Source of the DNA: Frondihabitans sp. Leaf304
Lineage (GTDB): Bacteria; Actinomycetota; Actinomycetes; Actinomycetales; Microbacteriaceae
Length of the DNA stretch: 64,000 bases
NCBI RefSeq assembly: GCF_001423105.1
Contig: NZ_LMNV01000002.1
Coordinates: 460,744 to 524,743, forward strand
Reading direction: 5' to 3'
Shown: one piece after another, positions 34,799-42,762 of the stretch
How positions within the stretch are numbered: position 1 is the first letter of the stretch
How the letters are laid out: each line of letters begins with the position of its first letter
Position numbers and translations under genes: made by a program
The notes under the pieces: generated by a model
What the model was told of the DNA's origin: nothing
The model's database searches: none
Seen by the model: only the letters and a program-made list of their open reading frames with translations

Positions 34799-35642
34799 CG
34801 ACGGCTCCCGGGTCGGAGCCGGCGGGGTCGAGGCCCGCGGGGTCGGAGCCGGCGGGGTCGGCGACAACCGTGATCGTGACGTCGGCGGTCAGCACCAGAC
34901 GGGTGCCGGGGACGATGGGCACGGCCTCGTGCGGAGTGAGTCGGTAGGGCTCGCCGACGACGGGAATCAGCGTCGTGCCGTTCGTCGAGGCGAGGTCGCG
35001 CACGACGAGATGCGCTCCCGAGCTGGTCAGCGAGAGGTGCGTCGCCGAGACGTGGTCGGTCACGCTCGACACGGCCAGCAGGGCTGCCCCGGCGTCGTCG
35101 CGGTCGCGCGGGGCGCGCCCCACCAGGGTGGTCCCGTCGACGCGGTGGAGCACGCGGCCGTTGCGGTCGGCGAGGTCGATGAAGAAGAACGCAGGATCCG
35201 AGGGGGCTGCGCTCGCACTCCGGCCACCGTCGGCGGTCTGCCCGGCGTCACCGGCCCTCGGCGTCAGGATCGTCGCGTCGAAGTCGGGCTCGAGAGTCGG
35301 CTTCGCCGTCCCGTGAGGGGTGTTCGGCTGCTCCTCGCCGAGAGTCAGGATCGTCTCGTCGAAATCGAAGTCGAGATCGGACTCGTCGGGGGCGATCTCG
35401 ACATCGTCGCGGTGGACTGCCAGAACACCGTGGATCTGCTCGACAGGCGGGTGGCGCCCGTCGACCTCTAGCGTTTCGGTTCCCGTGGTGATGCTGAGAC
35501 GAACCCGCGAGCCCAGTGTGATCTGCACGATGCGTGTGGAGCCCTGGCGAATCGAGAGGGCGGCCTCGTCGGTGTGGTCGGGCACCAGAGCCAGCGTCAC
35601 CGGGCGAGCCCACGTGAGATCCCAGCCTGCCTCGTGCACCAC
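34788..35642 (-). CDS. FHA domain protein, first gene of kinase operon
   Basis: A protein of about 284 residues. The N-terminal ~80 residues are of unknown type (WDLTWARPVTLALVPDH). An acidic linker carries two DETILT/DATILT motifs that resemble phosphorylatable threonine sites. A C-terminal FHA domain follows (GTTLVGRAPRD, SATHLSLTSS, LASTNGTTL). The protein ends in a small repeat (DPAGSDPAGLDPAGSDPGA) encoded by a 15-bp tandem repeat. The kinase encoded next may phosphorylate the TILT sites, giving an intramolecular or partner FHA switch. The start is uncertain: GTG at 35642 or the next GTG, or TTG slightly upstream; the longest frame reaches into the repeat at 35753. Confidence 0.8.
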   Translation of the reverse strand: MVHEAGWDLTWARPVTLALVPDHTDEAALSIRQGSTRIVQITLGSRVRLSITTGTETLEVDGRHPPVEQIHGVLAVHRDDVEIAPDESDLDFDFDETILTLGEEQPNTPHGTAKPTLEPDFDATILTPRAGDAGQTADGGRSASAAPSDPAFFFIDLADRNGRVLHRVDGTTLVGRAPRDRDDAGAALLAVSSVTDHVSATHLSLTSSGAHLVVRDLASTNGTTLIPVVGEPYRLTPHEAVPIVPGTRLVLTADVTITVVADPAGSDPAGLDPAGSDPGAVGAL

Positions 35643-35752
35643 TCCCCCGATTCCCCGTTTCTTGCTCAACCAGACTACCCACTCCGGTCGTACTTCTCGC
35701 GGGGCACAAATGCCCGTTGCCGCTCCGTGCCTGCCCTGCCCCGGCCCCGCCC

Positions 35753-35837
35753 CGAATTTGAAGGAGATCCTGGTACCCGACCCCGTCGGATCCTTGATTC
35801 TTCGTCGCCGCGCGAGCGTTTTTCCTTCGAATTTGCA
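35753..35837 (+). repeat. ~85-bp dispersed palindromic repeat, copy 2
   Basis: Begins CGAATTTGAAGGAGATCC, has a central TCGGATCCTTGATTCT, and ends GTTTTTCCTTCGAATTTGCA. It has the same orientation as the copy at 58250 and lies 28 bases beyond the 3' end of tRNA-Ile2, in the upstream region of the FHA-kinase operon. Confidence 0.8.
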
Positions 35838-35865
35838 CGGGCCGACGGAGAGCAGCACTCGCGAG

Positions 35866-35939
35866 TAGGGCGGACGGGACTTGAACCCGTGACCGAGCGA
35901 TTATGAGTCGCCTGCTCTGACCAGCTGAGCTACCGCCCC
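35866..35939 (-). tRNA. tRNA-Ile2 (CAU anticodon, lysidine type)
   Basis: A complete cloverleaf with acceptor GGGGCGG/CCGCCCU, D-arm AGCUCAGCUGGUCAGAGC, anticodon loop CUCAUAA and T-arm CGGGUUCAAGUCCCG. CCA is not encoded. The anticodon arm GGCGACUCAUAAUCGCU matches E. coli tRNA-Ile2 almost exactly, favouring an isoleucine tRNA whose C34 becomes lysidine to read AUA, rather than elongator Met. The first ten bases overlap the 3' end of the glycosyltransferase gene. Confidence 0.85.
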
Positions 35940-37237
35940 GAACCGCCGGATTCGATCTCGTCTCCGGCCCGAGCGCCTGGCGCGGACGCGGACTCGATCG
36001 AAGGAGCGGCGGTGTCGGCGACCGGGGAGGTCGCCGATTGCCCACGATACAGCTTCTCGAACGTGTCGAGCGTGCGGTTGATGTCGTGCGGCTCGATCAT
36101 GGCGAGGCTCGCGCGGCGCATGGCGATGTAGTCGTCGTCGCTCTTCGTGAGCACGTCGGTGAGCTTCGCGGCGAGGTCGTCGGCGTCGCCCGGAGTGAAC
36201 AGATAGCCGTTCGAGCCGTGGTCGACGAGGTGCGGAAGCGCCATGGCGTCGGCGACGACGATGGGGAGGCCCGACGCCATCGCCTCGAGGCTCGCGATGC
36301 TCTGCAGCTCGGCGGTCGAGGGCATCGCGAAGACGGTCGCGTCGGTGAGGGTGCGGCGCAGCTCGTCGTCGGAAAGGTAGCCGGCGAACGTGACCCGTTC
36401 GGCGAGGCCGAGGTCGGCCGCCATCTGGGTCAGCTTCGCGAGGAGGTCGCCGCCTCCGACGATGGTGAGGGTCGCGCCGAGAGCGGCGGGCAGCTTCGTC
36501 ATCGCGGTGAGCAGCACGTCGATGTGCTTCTCGCCCGTGACGCGGCCGACGAAGACGATCCGGTTGGTCGACGGACGGTCGGGCCGCGCCGTGTAGTGCG
36601 AGGCGTCGATGCCGCACGAGATCGGAATGACGCCGGTGATGTCGGTCGCCTCCTCAAGGAATCCGGCGGCCTTGCGCGTCGGCGTCGTGATCGCCTGGCA
36701 GTGCTGGTACGTGTTCGCGGCGTCTTGCCATGCCCGTCGGGTGATCCAGTCGAGCAGCTTGCGGGGCATCGGCGGTGTGTGCTCGATGAGGTTCTCGGGC
36801 ATGAAGTGGTTCGTCGCGATCACACGAATGCCGCGCTCTTTCGCGATCGTGGTCAGCCCGCGGCCAATGATGATGTGCGACTGGATGTGCACCACGTCGG
36901 GCCGGAACGAGTCGACGATCGGCCTGGTGTTGTGCTTGACCGTCCACGGCGTCGCGAAGCGGAGCCAGTCGTGCAGCGGCCAGCGGGTCGAGTTGAGTCG
37001 GTGCACGGTGAGCGTCGCACCGGCATGCTGCTCTTCGAACGTGCCGTGGCGACGGGTCGGCGCAGGCGCGACCACGTGCACATCGTGACCCCGCTCGGCG
37101 AGGCCGACGGCGAGCCTCTCGGTGAAGTTCGCCGCGCCGTTGACGTCGGGCGGAAAGGTGTCTCCGGCGATCAGGATCCGAAGCGGCCTGGTATCGGAAG
37201 ACCTCGCGGTCGTCTCATCGTGATGGTCGATCGTCAC
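35930..37237 (-). CDS. GT4-family glycosyltransferase (mannosyltransferase-like)
   Basis: A 435-residue GT-B enzyme. The N-terminal domain begins PLRILIAGDTFPPDVNGAAN, as in PimB/MgtA-like alpha-mannosyltransferases. The C-terminal domain has the nucleotide-sugar site FVGRVTGEKHIDVLLTA, and the EX7E region is seen in STAELQSIASLEAMASGLPI. It likely adds a sugar, perhaps mannose from GDP-mannose, to a glycolipid at the cytosolic face of the membrane. The start is GTG 37237. The UAG stop codon lies inside the tRNA-Ile2 gene (tRNA nucleotides 8-10), implying that the two are on one transcript. Confidence 0.85.
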   Translation of the reverse strand: MTIDHHDETTARSSDTRPLRILIAGDTFPPDVNGAANFTERLAVGLAERGHDVHVVAPAPTRRHGTFEEQHAGATLTVHRLNSTRWPLHDWLRFATPWTVKHNTRPIVDSFRPDVVHIQSHIIIGRGLTTIAKERGIRVIATNHFMPENLIEHTPPMPRKLLDWITRRAWQDAANTYQHCQAITTPTRKAAGFLEEATDITGVIPISCGIDASHYTARPDRPSTNRIVFVGRVTGEKHIDVLLTAMTKLPAALGATLTIVGGGDLLAKLTQMAADLGLAERVTFAGYLSDDELRRTLTDATVFAMPSTAELQSIASLEAMASGLPIVVADAMALPHLVDHGSNGYLFTPGDADDLAAKLTDVLTKSDDDYIAMRRASLAMIEPHDINRTLDTFEKLYRGQSATSPVADTAAPSIESASAPGARAGDEIESGGSGR

Positions 37238-37347
37238 TTGTCGGTTGCGTCCTTGCCGTGGGCGGTGCGGCCGCGGAGTGGGCGGCCGGTGATCCGGGCG
37301 TCTTGTGCTGCGGCCCCCGTGTCGGGGCCGACACCAGTCAGGCTAGC

Positions 37348-38262
37348 TCAGCCCTTGGCCTGCGGATGGTATTTCGCCAGCTGGAACACGCCGTAGACGG
37401 CGATCGCCCCCGCGACGACGTAGAAGATGCCGGCCCACCAGGGCGCTTGCGAGGCCTCGCCGAGTACGAGGATGCCGATGCCGACCGCGACCAAGGGGTC
37501 GACGACGGTGAGGCCCGCGATCACGAGGTCGGGCGGGCCCGACGCATACGCGTTCTGCACGAAGTAGCCTCCGAGACCGCCCGCGGCCAGGAGGAACAGG
37601 ATGCAGACGGCGGTGAGGATGTCGAAGTTGTGCGACTCGACGCGGTTGATGACGACCTTGGCGAGGGTGGCGACGAATCCGTAGAGGAACCCGGCGGCGA
37701 TGATGTAGAACAACGCCCGGATCTTGCGCCGGAAGAGGGTGAACGCGGTCAGGAGCAGCGCGAAGACGATCGCGAGGATCACCAACACGGTGATGAGCTG
37801 CCCCTGGGTGATGACGGGCTCGGTTGCTGTCAGTGCGGCCACCAGCACGAACAGCGCGACGCCGCCGACGCAGAAGAGGATCGCGCGTTTCGACTGTCGA
37901 TCGAGTCGCTGCCTGGTGGTCCGCGAGTTCAATACGGCGGTCACTACGAGGGCGACGGCGCCGAGCGGCTGCACCACGATGAGCGGAGCGAAGCTGAGGC
38001 TGGTGAGCTGGAAGACGATGGCGAGCGCGAGCATGAGGGTGCCGAGCACCCACGACGGCCGGCCGAGGAGTCGCAGCACCTGCCTGACATTGAGCCCCTT
38101 CGAGGCACCGCCGGAGGCACGCTCCACCTTCGTCACACCCCGGTGTTGCAGCTGCGCGCCCACCGAGAGGAAGATCGCGCCGATCAGCGCGAGCGGGATG
38201 CCGATCGCGGTCTGAGAGTCGAGTGTCACCGGCTCGGTGAGGACGTCGAGAGGCAGAGGCAC
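37348..38262 (-). CDS. DMT-superfamily (EamA/NIPA-like) membrane protein
   Basis: A 304-residue protein with about nine to ten hydrophobic segments, beginning IGIPLALIGAIFLSVGAQLQHRG. The SFAPLIVVQPLGAVALVVTAV segment and the C-terminal TVVDPLVAVGIGILVLGE segment are typical of EamA/NIPA-like drug/metabolite or magnesium transporters. Substrate unknown. The start chosen is GTG 38262; a downstream GTG at VTLDSQ is possible. It is divergent from def with only 52 bases between them. The gap 37238-37347 to the glycosyltransferase contains no recognised feature. Confidence 0.75.
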   Translation of the reverse strand: MPLPLDVLTEPVTLDSQTAIGIPLALIGAIFLSVGAQLQHRGVTKVERASGGASKGLNVRQVLRLLGRPSWVLGTLMLALAIVFQLTSLSFAPLIVVQPLGAVALVVTAVLNSRTTRQRLDRQSKRAILFCVGGVALFVLVAALTATEPVITQGQLITVLVILAIVFALLLTAFTLFRRKIRALFYIIAAGFLYGFVATLAKVVINRVESHNFDILTAVCILFLLAAGGLGGYFVQNAYASGPPDLVIAGLTVVDPLVAVGIGILVLGEASQAPWWAGIFYVVAGAIAVYGVFQLAKYHPQAKG

Positions 38263-38314
38263 GCTCTCACGGTACCGTGAGGCCCGGCGCCGGGCCCGCC
38301 GATAGGCTGAGTGA

Positions 38315-38881
38315 ATGGCTGTCCGACCGATCACGATTACCGGCGAACCCGTCCTCCACGAGGTCGCCTCCCCCGTCACCGTCTTCGACGACGAGCTCCG
38401 CACTCTCGTCGCCGACATGTTCGAGACGATGGACGAAGCGCCGGGCGTCGGCCTGGCCGGCCCGCAGGTCGGGGTGGCCTTGCGCGTCTTCGTCTTCTCC
38501 TGGGCCGACGACGAGGGCGGGTCGTGGCGCGGTGTCGCGATCAACCCGGAGCTCTGGCAGAGCCCACTGACCCTCGACGACCTCGACGACGACGACGAGT
38601 CGGAGGGGTGCCTGTCGATTCCGGGCGAACGCTTCCCGCTGCGTCGTGCCGACAGCGTCCTGCTCCGGGCCGTCGACCTCGAGGGCGAGCCCTTCGAGAT
38701 CGAGGCGCACGGCTGGCTGGCCCGCATCTTCCAGCACGAATACGACCACCTCGACGGCATCCTCTACGCCGACCGCCTCGAGCACCCGTTCTCGAAGGCG
38801 GCCGCGAAGGCCGTCCGCAAGAACGGCTGGGGCGGCCCCGGCCACACCTGGACCCCGGGGCTCGACCACCCCGAAGGCTGA
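38315..38881 (+). CDS. def: Peptide deformylase
   Basis: Removes the N-formyl group from nascent proteins. The 188-residue enzyme has all three metal-site motifs: GVGLAGPQVG (44-53), EGCLS (97-101, with metal ligand Cys99) and QHEYDHLDG (140-148, with the two His ligands and Glu142). TAGGCT lies six bases before the ATG and there is no Shine-Dalgarno sequence, indicating a leaderless mRNA. It reads into tRNA-Asn 74 bases downstream, which may have its own -10 (TAGAGT at 38910-38915). Confidence 0.95.
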   Translation: MAVRPITITGEPVLHEVASPVTVFDDELRTLVADMFETMDEAPGVGLAGPQVGVALRVFVFSWADDEGGSWRGVAINPELWQSPLTLDDLDDDDESEGCLSIPGERFPLRRADSVLLRAVDLEGEPFEIEAHGWLARIFQHEYDHLDGILYADRLEHPFSKAAAKAVRKNGWGGPGHTWTPGLDHPEG

Positions 38882-38955
38882 GGTGTACATCGAGGGCCAA
38901 AACCTTTGCTAGAGTTGTGGTCGCTCGTTCAGCGCCAATCGAACGGGAGTTGTAA

Positions 38956-39028
38956 TCCTCGATAGCTCAATTGGCAGAGCAGCCGGCTGTTAACCGGCAG
39001 GTTGTTGGTTCGAGTCCAACTCGGGGAG
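38956..39028 (+). tRNA. tRNA-Asn (GUU)
   Basis: A complete cloverleaf with acceptor UCCUCGA/UCGGGGA, D-arm AGCUCAAUUGGCAGAGC, anticodon stem-loop CCGGCUGUUAACCGG with anticodon GUU, T-arm GUUGGUUCGAGUCCAAC and discriminator G. CCA is not encoded. It is followed at once by a terminator. Confidence 0.95.
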
Positions 39029-39030
39029 CG

Positions 39031-39065
39031 AAGGCCCTCACGGCTCCACCCGTGGGGGCCTTTTT
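39031..39065 (+). terminator. Terminator after tRNA-Asn
   Basis: Hairpin with arms AAGGCCCTCACGG and CCGTGGGGGCCTT, then TTTTT. A textbook intrinsic terminator two bases after the tRNA. Confidence 0.9.
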
Positions 39066-39106
39066 AGTGCGCGCGGTGTGTCCTAACCCTGCTCCGCCTC
39101 CGCCTC

Positions 39107-39191
39107 CGAATTCGAAGGAAAAACGCCGCGACCCCAGCGGAAACATCAGGATCCACCGGGGTCGCGAGTCGAAATCTCCTTCAAATTTGCA
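39107..39191 (-). repeat. ~85-bp dispersed palindromic repeat, copy 3 (inverted orientation)
   Basis: Reads CGAATTCGAAGGAAAAACG at the left and CTCCTTCAAATTTGCAA at the right, so it is the reverse complement of copies 2 and 4. It shares with copy 4 the central block GGATCCTGATGTTTC. It lies between the tRNA-Asn terminator and the end of the convergent dehydrogenase gene. Confidence 0.8.
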
Positions 39192-39207
39192 AGGGGGGGC
39201 GACGAGC

Positions 39208-40227
39208 TCAGTAGCCGGCGGCAGGATCCACGACGCCGATGAATTCCCCATCGCCTTCGAGCGCCCTCACGTTGTGCCGGATCCGCTCGGCCAGCAGCGG
39301 CGCGACCATGTCGGGCGTGTCGGCCTGATGCGGGGTGACCAGCGCTCGGTCGTTGGTCCACAGCGGGTGCCCCTCGGGCAACGGCTCCGGATCGGTCACG
39401 TCCAGCCCCGCACCCCACAGCGACCCGGAGTCGAGCGCATCGACCAGGGCGTCGGTGTCGACGAGTCCGCCGCGAGCGATGTTCACCAGCACGGCGGTGT
39501 CTTTCATGGCGGCGAACTGCGACGCGCCGAACATCTTGGCGGTGTCGTCGGTCATGGCCGCCGCGACGATCACGACGTCGGCGGTCGGCAGCACCTCGTC
39601 GAGCTGCGCGGCCGGCACCGTGCGCGCCGCGCCGTCGACGGGGGACGAACTGCGGCGGACGATGGTGATGCGCGGGTCGAATGGCGCGAGGAGGCGCATG
39701 ATCTCGAGGGCGATTCCGCCGGCGCCGACAATGACGACGTCGAGCCCGTACAGCGAGATGCCCTTCGGCTCGGTTGCCCAGGAGCTGGCACGTACCCGCT
39801 CGGGGAACACCCGGAGCAGGGCCAGCGTGAGAGCCACTGCGTGCTCGGCGACCGGCTCGGAGTAGGCGCCCTTGGCGCTGGTCCAGAGCGGACGCGGCGA
39901 CGACGCGTACTTCGCCATGATCGGGGCGAACATGTCGACCCCGGCCATGGGCAGCTGCACCCACTCGATGTTGGGGTAGGTCGTGAGCGCGTCGTCAAGC
40001 TCGTCGATCTTCGTGTGCGACAGCCACATCAGGCCTCGCGTCGACTCGTTGAGGGGGCCGAGGGTGCCTCCGCCCGATTCGACGGCGTCGACGACGTGCT
40101 GCAGTGGCTTCGGCCCGATGGCGATGGGCCCGGGCGTGGGACGGTGCTCGGCGGGCACGGTCGCGGACGGGGTCAGGACGGCCCGGTGACCGCGGGCGGA
40201 CGAGGAGGCGGGGGTGGCGGAAGACAA
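39208..40227 (-). CDS. D-isomer-specific 2-hydroxyacid dehydrogenase
   Basis: A 339-residue NAD(P)-dependent dehydrogenase. The Rossmann loop VIVGAGGIALEIMRLL is near residue 165. The catalytic Arg is in NIARGGLVDTDAL, the Glu in DVTDPEPLPEGHPLW, and the His in LVTPHQADTPD, all in the usual order. It reduces or oxidises a 2-keto/2-hydroxy acid; the substrate cannot be predicted. The start is TTG 40227 with AGGAG four bases upstream. It is the gene directly downstream of the oligopeptide transporter operon, only 7 bases away, so may be co-transcribed with it. Confidence 0.85.
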   Translation of the reverse strand: MSSATPASSSARGHRAVLTPSATVPAEHRPTPGPIAIGPKPLQHVVDAVESGGGTLGPLNESTRGLMWLSHTKIDELDDALTTYPNIEWVQLPMAGVDMFAPIMAKYASSPRPLWTSAKGAYSEPVAEHAVALTLALLRVFPERVRASSWATEPKGISLYGLDVVIVGAGGIALEIMRLLAPFDPRITIVRRSSSPVDGAARTVPAAQLDEVLPTADVVIVAAAMTDDTAKMFGASQFAAMKDTAVLVNIARGGLVDTDALVDALDSGSLWGAGLDVTDPEPLPEGHPLWTNDRALVTPHQADTPDMVAPLLAERIRHNVRALEGDGEFIGVVDPAAGY

Positions 40228-40234
40228 AGTGCTC

Positions 40235-41089
40235 CTAGCGGTGCTTCTTGGGGGTGCGGTCGGACGACGGGATGATGTCGATGGGAGACGTCTGCGAAAG
40301 GACCTTCACGTACGGGTCGACGGTCGTGGCGAGCACGTCGTCGATGGTCCCCAGGCCGACCAGGTGCCCGGAGCGGAGCACGGCGATGCGGTCGGCCACC
40401 GCGCGAGCCTCGTTCACCGACGAGGTGACGACGACGGCCGAGAACTGCCGCGTCTCATGGATGCCGCGGAGCAGCTCCAAGACCGACTGGCGCACGAGCA
40501 CGTCGACCCCGCGGGCCGGTTCGTCGGCGATGAGCACGCTCGGCGAGAGCACGAGACTGCGGGCGAGCGCGATGCGCTGCCGCTGACCCGAGCTGAGCTC
40601 CCACGTCTGCTTGAGCATGGTCGAAAGCGGCAGATGCACAGCGTCGACGAGGGTCGACACCAGCCGACCGGCCTCTTTGCGATCGAACTTCTTGTCACGC
40701 TCGTAGAGAGGCTCGGCTACAGCCTCCCCCACTGTGAGATCGGGGTTGAGGTTGTCGCCGTCCGACTGCGACAGATAGCCGACGGCCCCCGTGAGGCGGT
40801 CACGATGCCGTTTCGAGATCGTCTTGATCCGCTCGCCGAGCACGAACAACTCGCCACCCGCGATCGTCGCCGACCCCTCGGGGGGCCTCGAGGCGTAGGC
40901 CAGGCCCGCGAAGGCTCGGGCGAGCGTCGACTTGCCGGATCCTGCTTCTCCGAGCACCCCGAGGATCTCCCCCGGAGCCAGTTGGAGCGAGATACCGTCG
41001 ACGGCGCGTACTTCCGGGCGCCCGGCGCGAGCCGGGTAGAGCAGCGAGAGATCGTCGGCGACGAGGACGGGTGCGTCGGTGTCGGCCAT
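40235..41089 (-). CDS. Stand-alone ABC ATPase of the oligopeptide transporter
   Basis: A 284-residue nucleotide-binding protein of the Opp/Dpp type. Walker A is GEAGSGKST (about 46-54), the signature is LSSGQRQRIALARSL, and Walker B is SVLIADEPARGVD. The H-loop, normally ITHD, reads VVVTSSVNEA, so the switch histidine is absent and this subunit may be weakly active or asymmetric. It follows a fused two-ATPase gene by 2 bases, making three ATPase domains in one operon where two are enough. ATG 41089. Confidence 0.8.
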   Translation of the reverse strand: MADTDAPVLVADDLSLLYPARAGRPEVRAVDGISLQLAPGEILGVLGEAGSGKSTLARAFAGLAYASRPPEGSATIAGGELFVLGERIKTISKRHRDRLTGAVGYLSQSDGDNLNPDLTVGEAVAEPLYERDKKFDRKEAGRLVSTLVDAVHLPLSTMLKQTWELSSGQRQRIALARSLVLSPSVLIADEPARGVDVLVRQSVLELLRGIHETRQFSAVVVTSSVNEARAVADRIAVLRSGHLVGLGTIDDVLATTVDPYVKVLSQTSPIDIIPSSDRTPKKHR

Positions 41090-41091
41090 AC

Positions 41092-42762
41092 CTAAGCTTG
41101 ACGGGTCAGAGCTCTCAGCGCTTCGCGGCGCGCGGCCTGCTCGGAAGGATCGGGTACCGGCAGCGAGGCGAGCAGTCGCTTCGTGTAGTCGTGCTCGGGC
41201 GCGCCGAGCACCTGGTCGTTCGGCCCCGACTCGACCAGGTCGCCGTGAAAGAGCACGCCGATACGGTCGGCGAGCAGGTTCACTACCGCGAGGTCGTGGC
41301 TGATGAACAAAGCCGCGAATCCGAGGTCGCTCTGCAGCTCGGCGAAGAGCTCGAGCACCCGCGCCTGCACCGAGACGTCGAGCGCGCTGGTGGGCTCGTC
41401 GGCGATCAGGAGCGCAGGATCCAGCGCAAGCGATCTCGCGAGACTGGCCCTCTGGCGCTGGCCACCGCTCAGCTCGTGGGGGTAGCGGTCACCGAACGCC
41501 TTGGGCAGCTGGACGGCCTCCATCAGCTCGTCGACGCGCGCGCGTGCGGCTCGGGCGTCTCCGGCGCGGCCGTGCACGATGAGCGGCTCGGCGACGGCCT
41601 CGGCGATCGTCAGCAGCGGGTTGAACGACGAGGCCGGGTCTTGGAAGACGAACCCGATCTCGGCCCGCTTCGGCTTGAAGTCGCGCTCGTGCACGCCGTT
41701 CATCTCGACGCCGAGCACCTCGAGCGAGCCACCGGTGACCCGGGTGAGTCCCGCGATCGCGCGGCCGATGGTGGTCTTGCCCGAGCCGGACTCCCCCACC
41801 AACCCGAGCACCTGGCCCTTGGCGATCGTGAAGTCGACACCCTTCACCGCACGGAATCCCGCACGACCGAGACGTCCGGGGTATTCGATCTCGAGCCCGC
41901 GGGCGTTCACGACGATCTCGGCGTCGGCCGACGGAGCAGCCTGGTGGCCGCGGGCCTCGAGTCGAGGCACGCTGCCGAGGAGGCGCTTGGTGTAGTCGTC
42001 CTGTGGGTCTGCGAACAGCGTTTTCGCGTCGGCCTCTTCGACCACCTTGCCGAGGTACATGACTGCCACTCGATCGGCGAGGTCGGCGACGACACCCATG
42101 TTGTGGGTGATCAGCACGATCGCGGCGCCGAATTCGTCGCGGCACCGGCGCAGCAGATCGAGGATCTCGGCCTGCACCGTCACATCGAGCGCCGTGGTCG
42201 GCTCGTCGGCGACGATCACCGAGGGGTTCAGCACGAGCGCCATCGCGATGACCACACGCTGCTTCTGGCCGCCCGAGAACTGGTGCGGGTAGTAGTCGAC
42301 GCGGGTCTCAGGATCCGGGATCCCGACCCTCGACAGGATGTCGATGGCCCTCTTCCGCGCCTCCTTCTTCGACACCTTGCCGTGGGCGCGGATGCCCTCG
42401 GCGATCTGCCACCCGACCGTGAAGACCGGGTTCAGCGCCGTCGAGGGCTCCTGGAAGACCATGGCGACGTCGGTGCCGCGGAGCTCGCGGACGCGCTTCG
42501 GCCCGACGGTCAGCACGTCTTCGCCGGTGAGGAGCACGGCGCCGGAGGCGACGGCGGTCTCGGGGAGCAGGCCGAGGATCGTCTTGGCGGTGACGGTCTT
42601 GCCGGATCCTGATTCTCCGACGATCGCGAGCACCTCACCCGACCGGACCGTCAGGCTGACGCCCTGCACGGCATTGACATCGCCGCCGTCGGTGGCGAAG
42701 GTGACCTCGAGGTTCTTGATGTCGACGGCCGTGTGACGGTCATCGCGGACGATGTCGCTCAT
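41092..42762 (-). CDS. Fused double ABC ATPase (DppD-DppF type)
   Basis: A 556-residue protein with two complete nucleotide-binding domains. The N-terminal half has GESGSGKTVTAK, LSRVGIPDP, FSGGQKQRV and VIVADEPTTALD with VLITHNMG. The C-terminal half has GESGSGKTTIGR, LSGGQRQRASLARSL, LLIADEPTSALD and LFISHDLAVV. Both domains carry all motifs including the H-loop. Fused Dpp/Opp ATPases are frequent in actinobacteria. It powers import of peptides (or nickel or sugar-peptides) with the permeases upstream. The ATG start overlaps the permease stop by four bases. Confidence 0.9.
   Translation of the reverse strand: MSDIVRDDRHTAVDIKNLEVTFATDGGDVNAVQGVSLTVRSGEVLAIVGESGSGKTVTAKTILGLLPETAVASGAVLLTGEDVLTVGPKRVRELRGTDVAMVFQEPSTALNPVFTVGWQIAEGIRAHGKVSKKEARKRAIDILSRVGIPDPETRVDYYPHQFSGGQKQRVVIAMALVLNPSVIVADEPTTALDVTVQAEILDLLRRCRDEFGAAIVLITHNMGVVADLADRVAVMYLGKVVEEADAKTLFADPQDDYTKRLLGSVPRLEARGHQAAPSADAEIVVNARGLEIEYPGRLGRAGFRAVKGVDFTIAKGQVLGLVGESGSGKTTIGRAIAGLTRVTGGSLEVLGVEMNGVHERDFKPKRAEIGFVFQDPASSFNPLLTIAEAVAEPLIVHGRAGDARAARARVDELMEAVQLPKAFGDRYPHELSGGQRQRASLARSLALDPALLIADEPTSALDVSVQARVLELFAELQSDLGFAALFISHDLAVVNLLADRIGVLFHGDLVESGPNDQVLGAPEHDYTKRLLASLPVPDPSEQAARREALRALTRQA

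Noticed and set aside
35866-35939. Elongator or initiator tRNA-Met
   Set aside because: The anticodon arm matches tRNA-Ile2 far better, and the initiator's GGG/CCC anticodon stem is missing.
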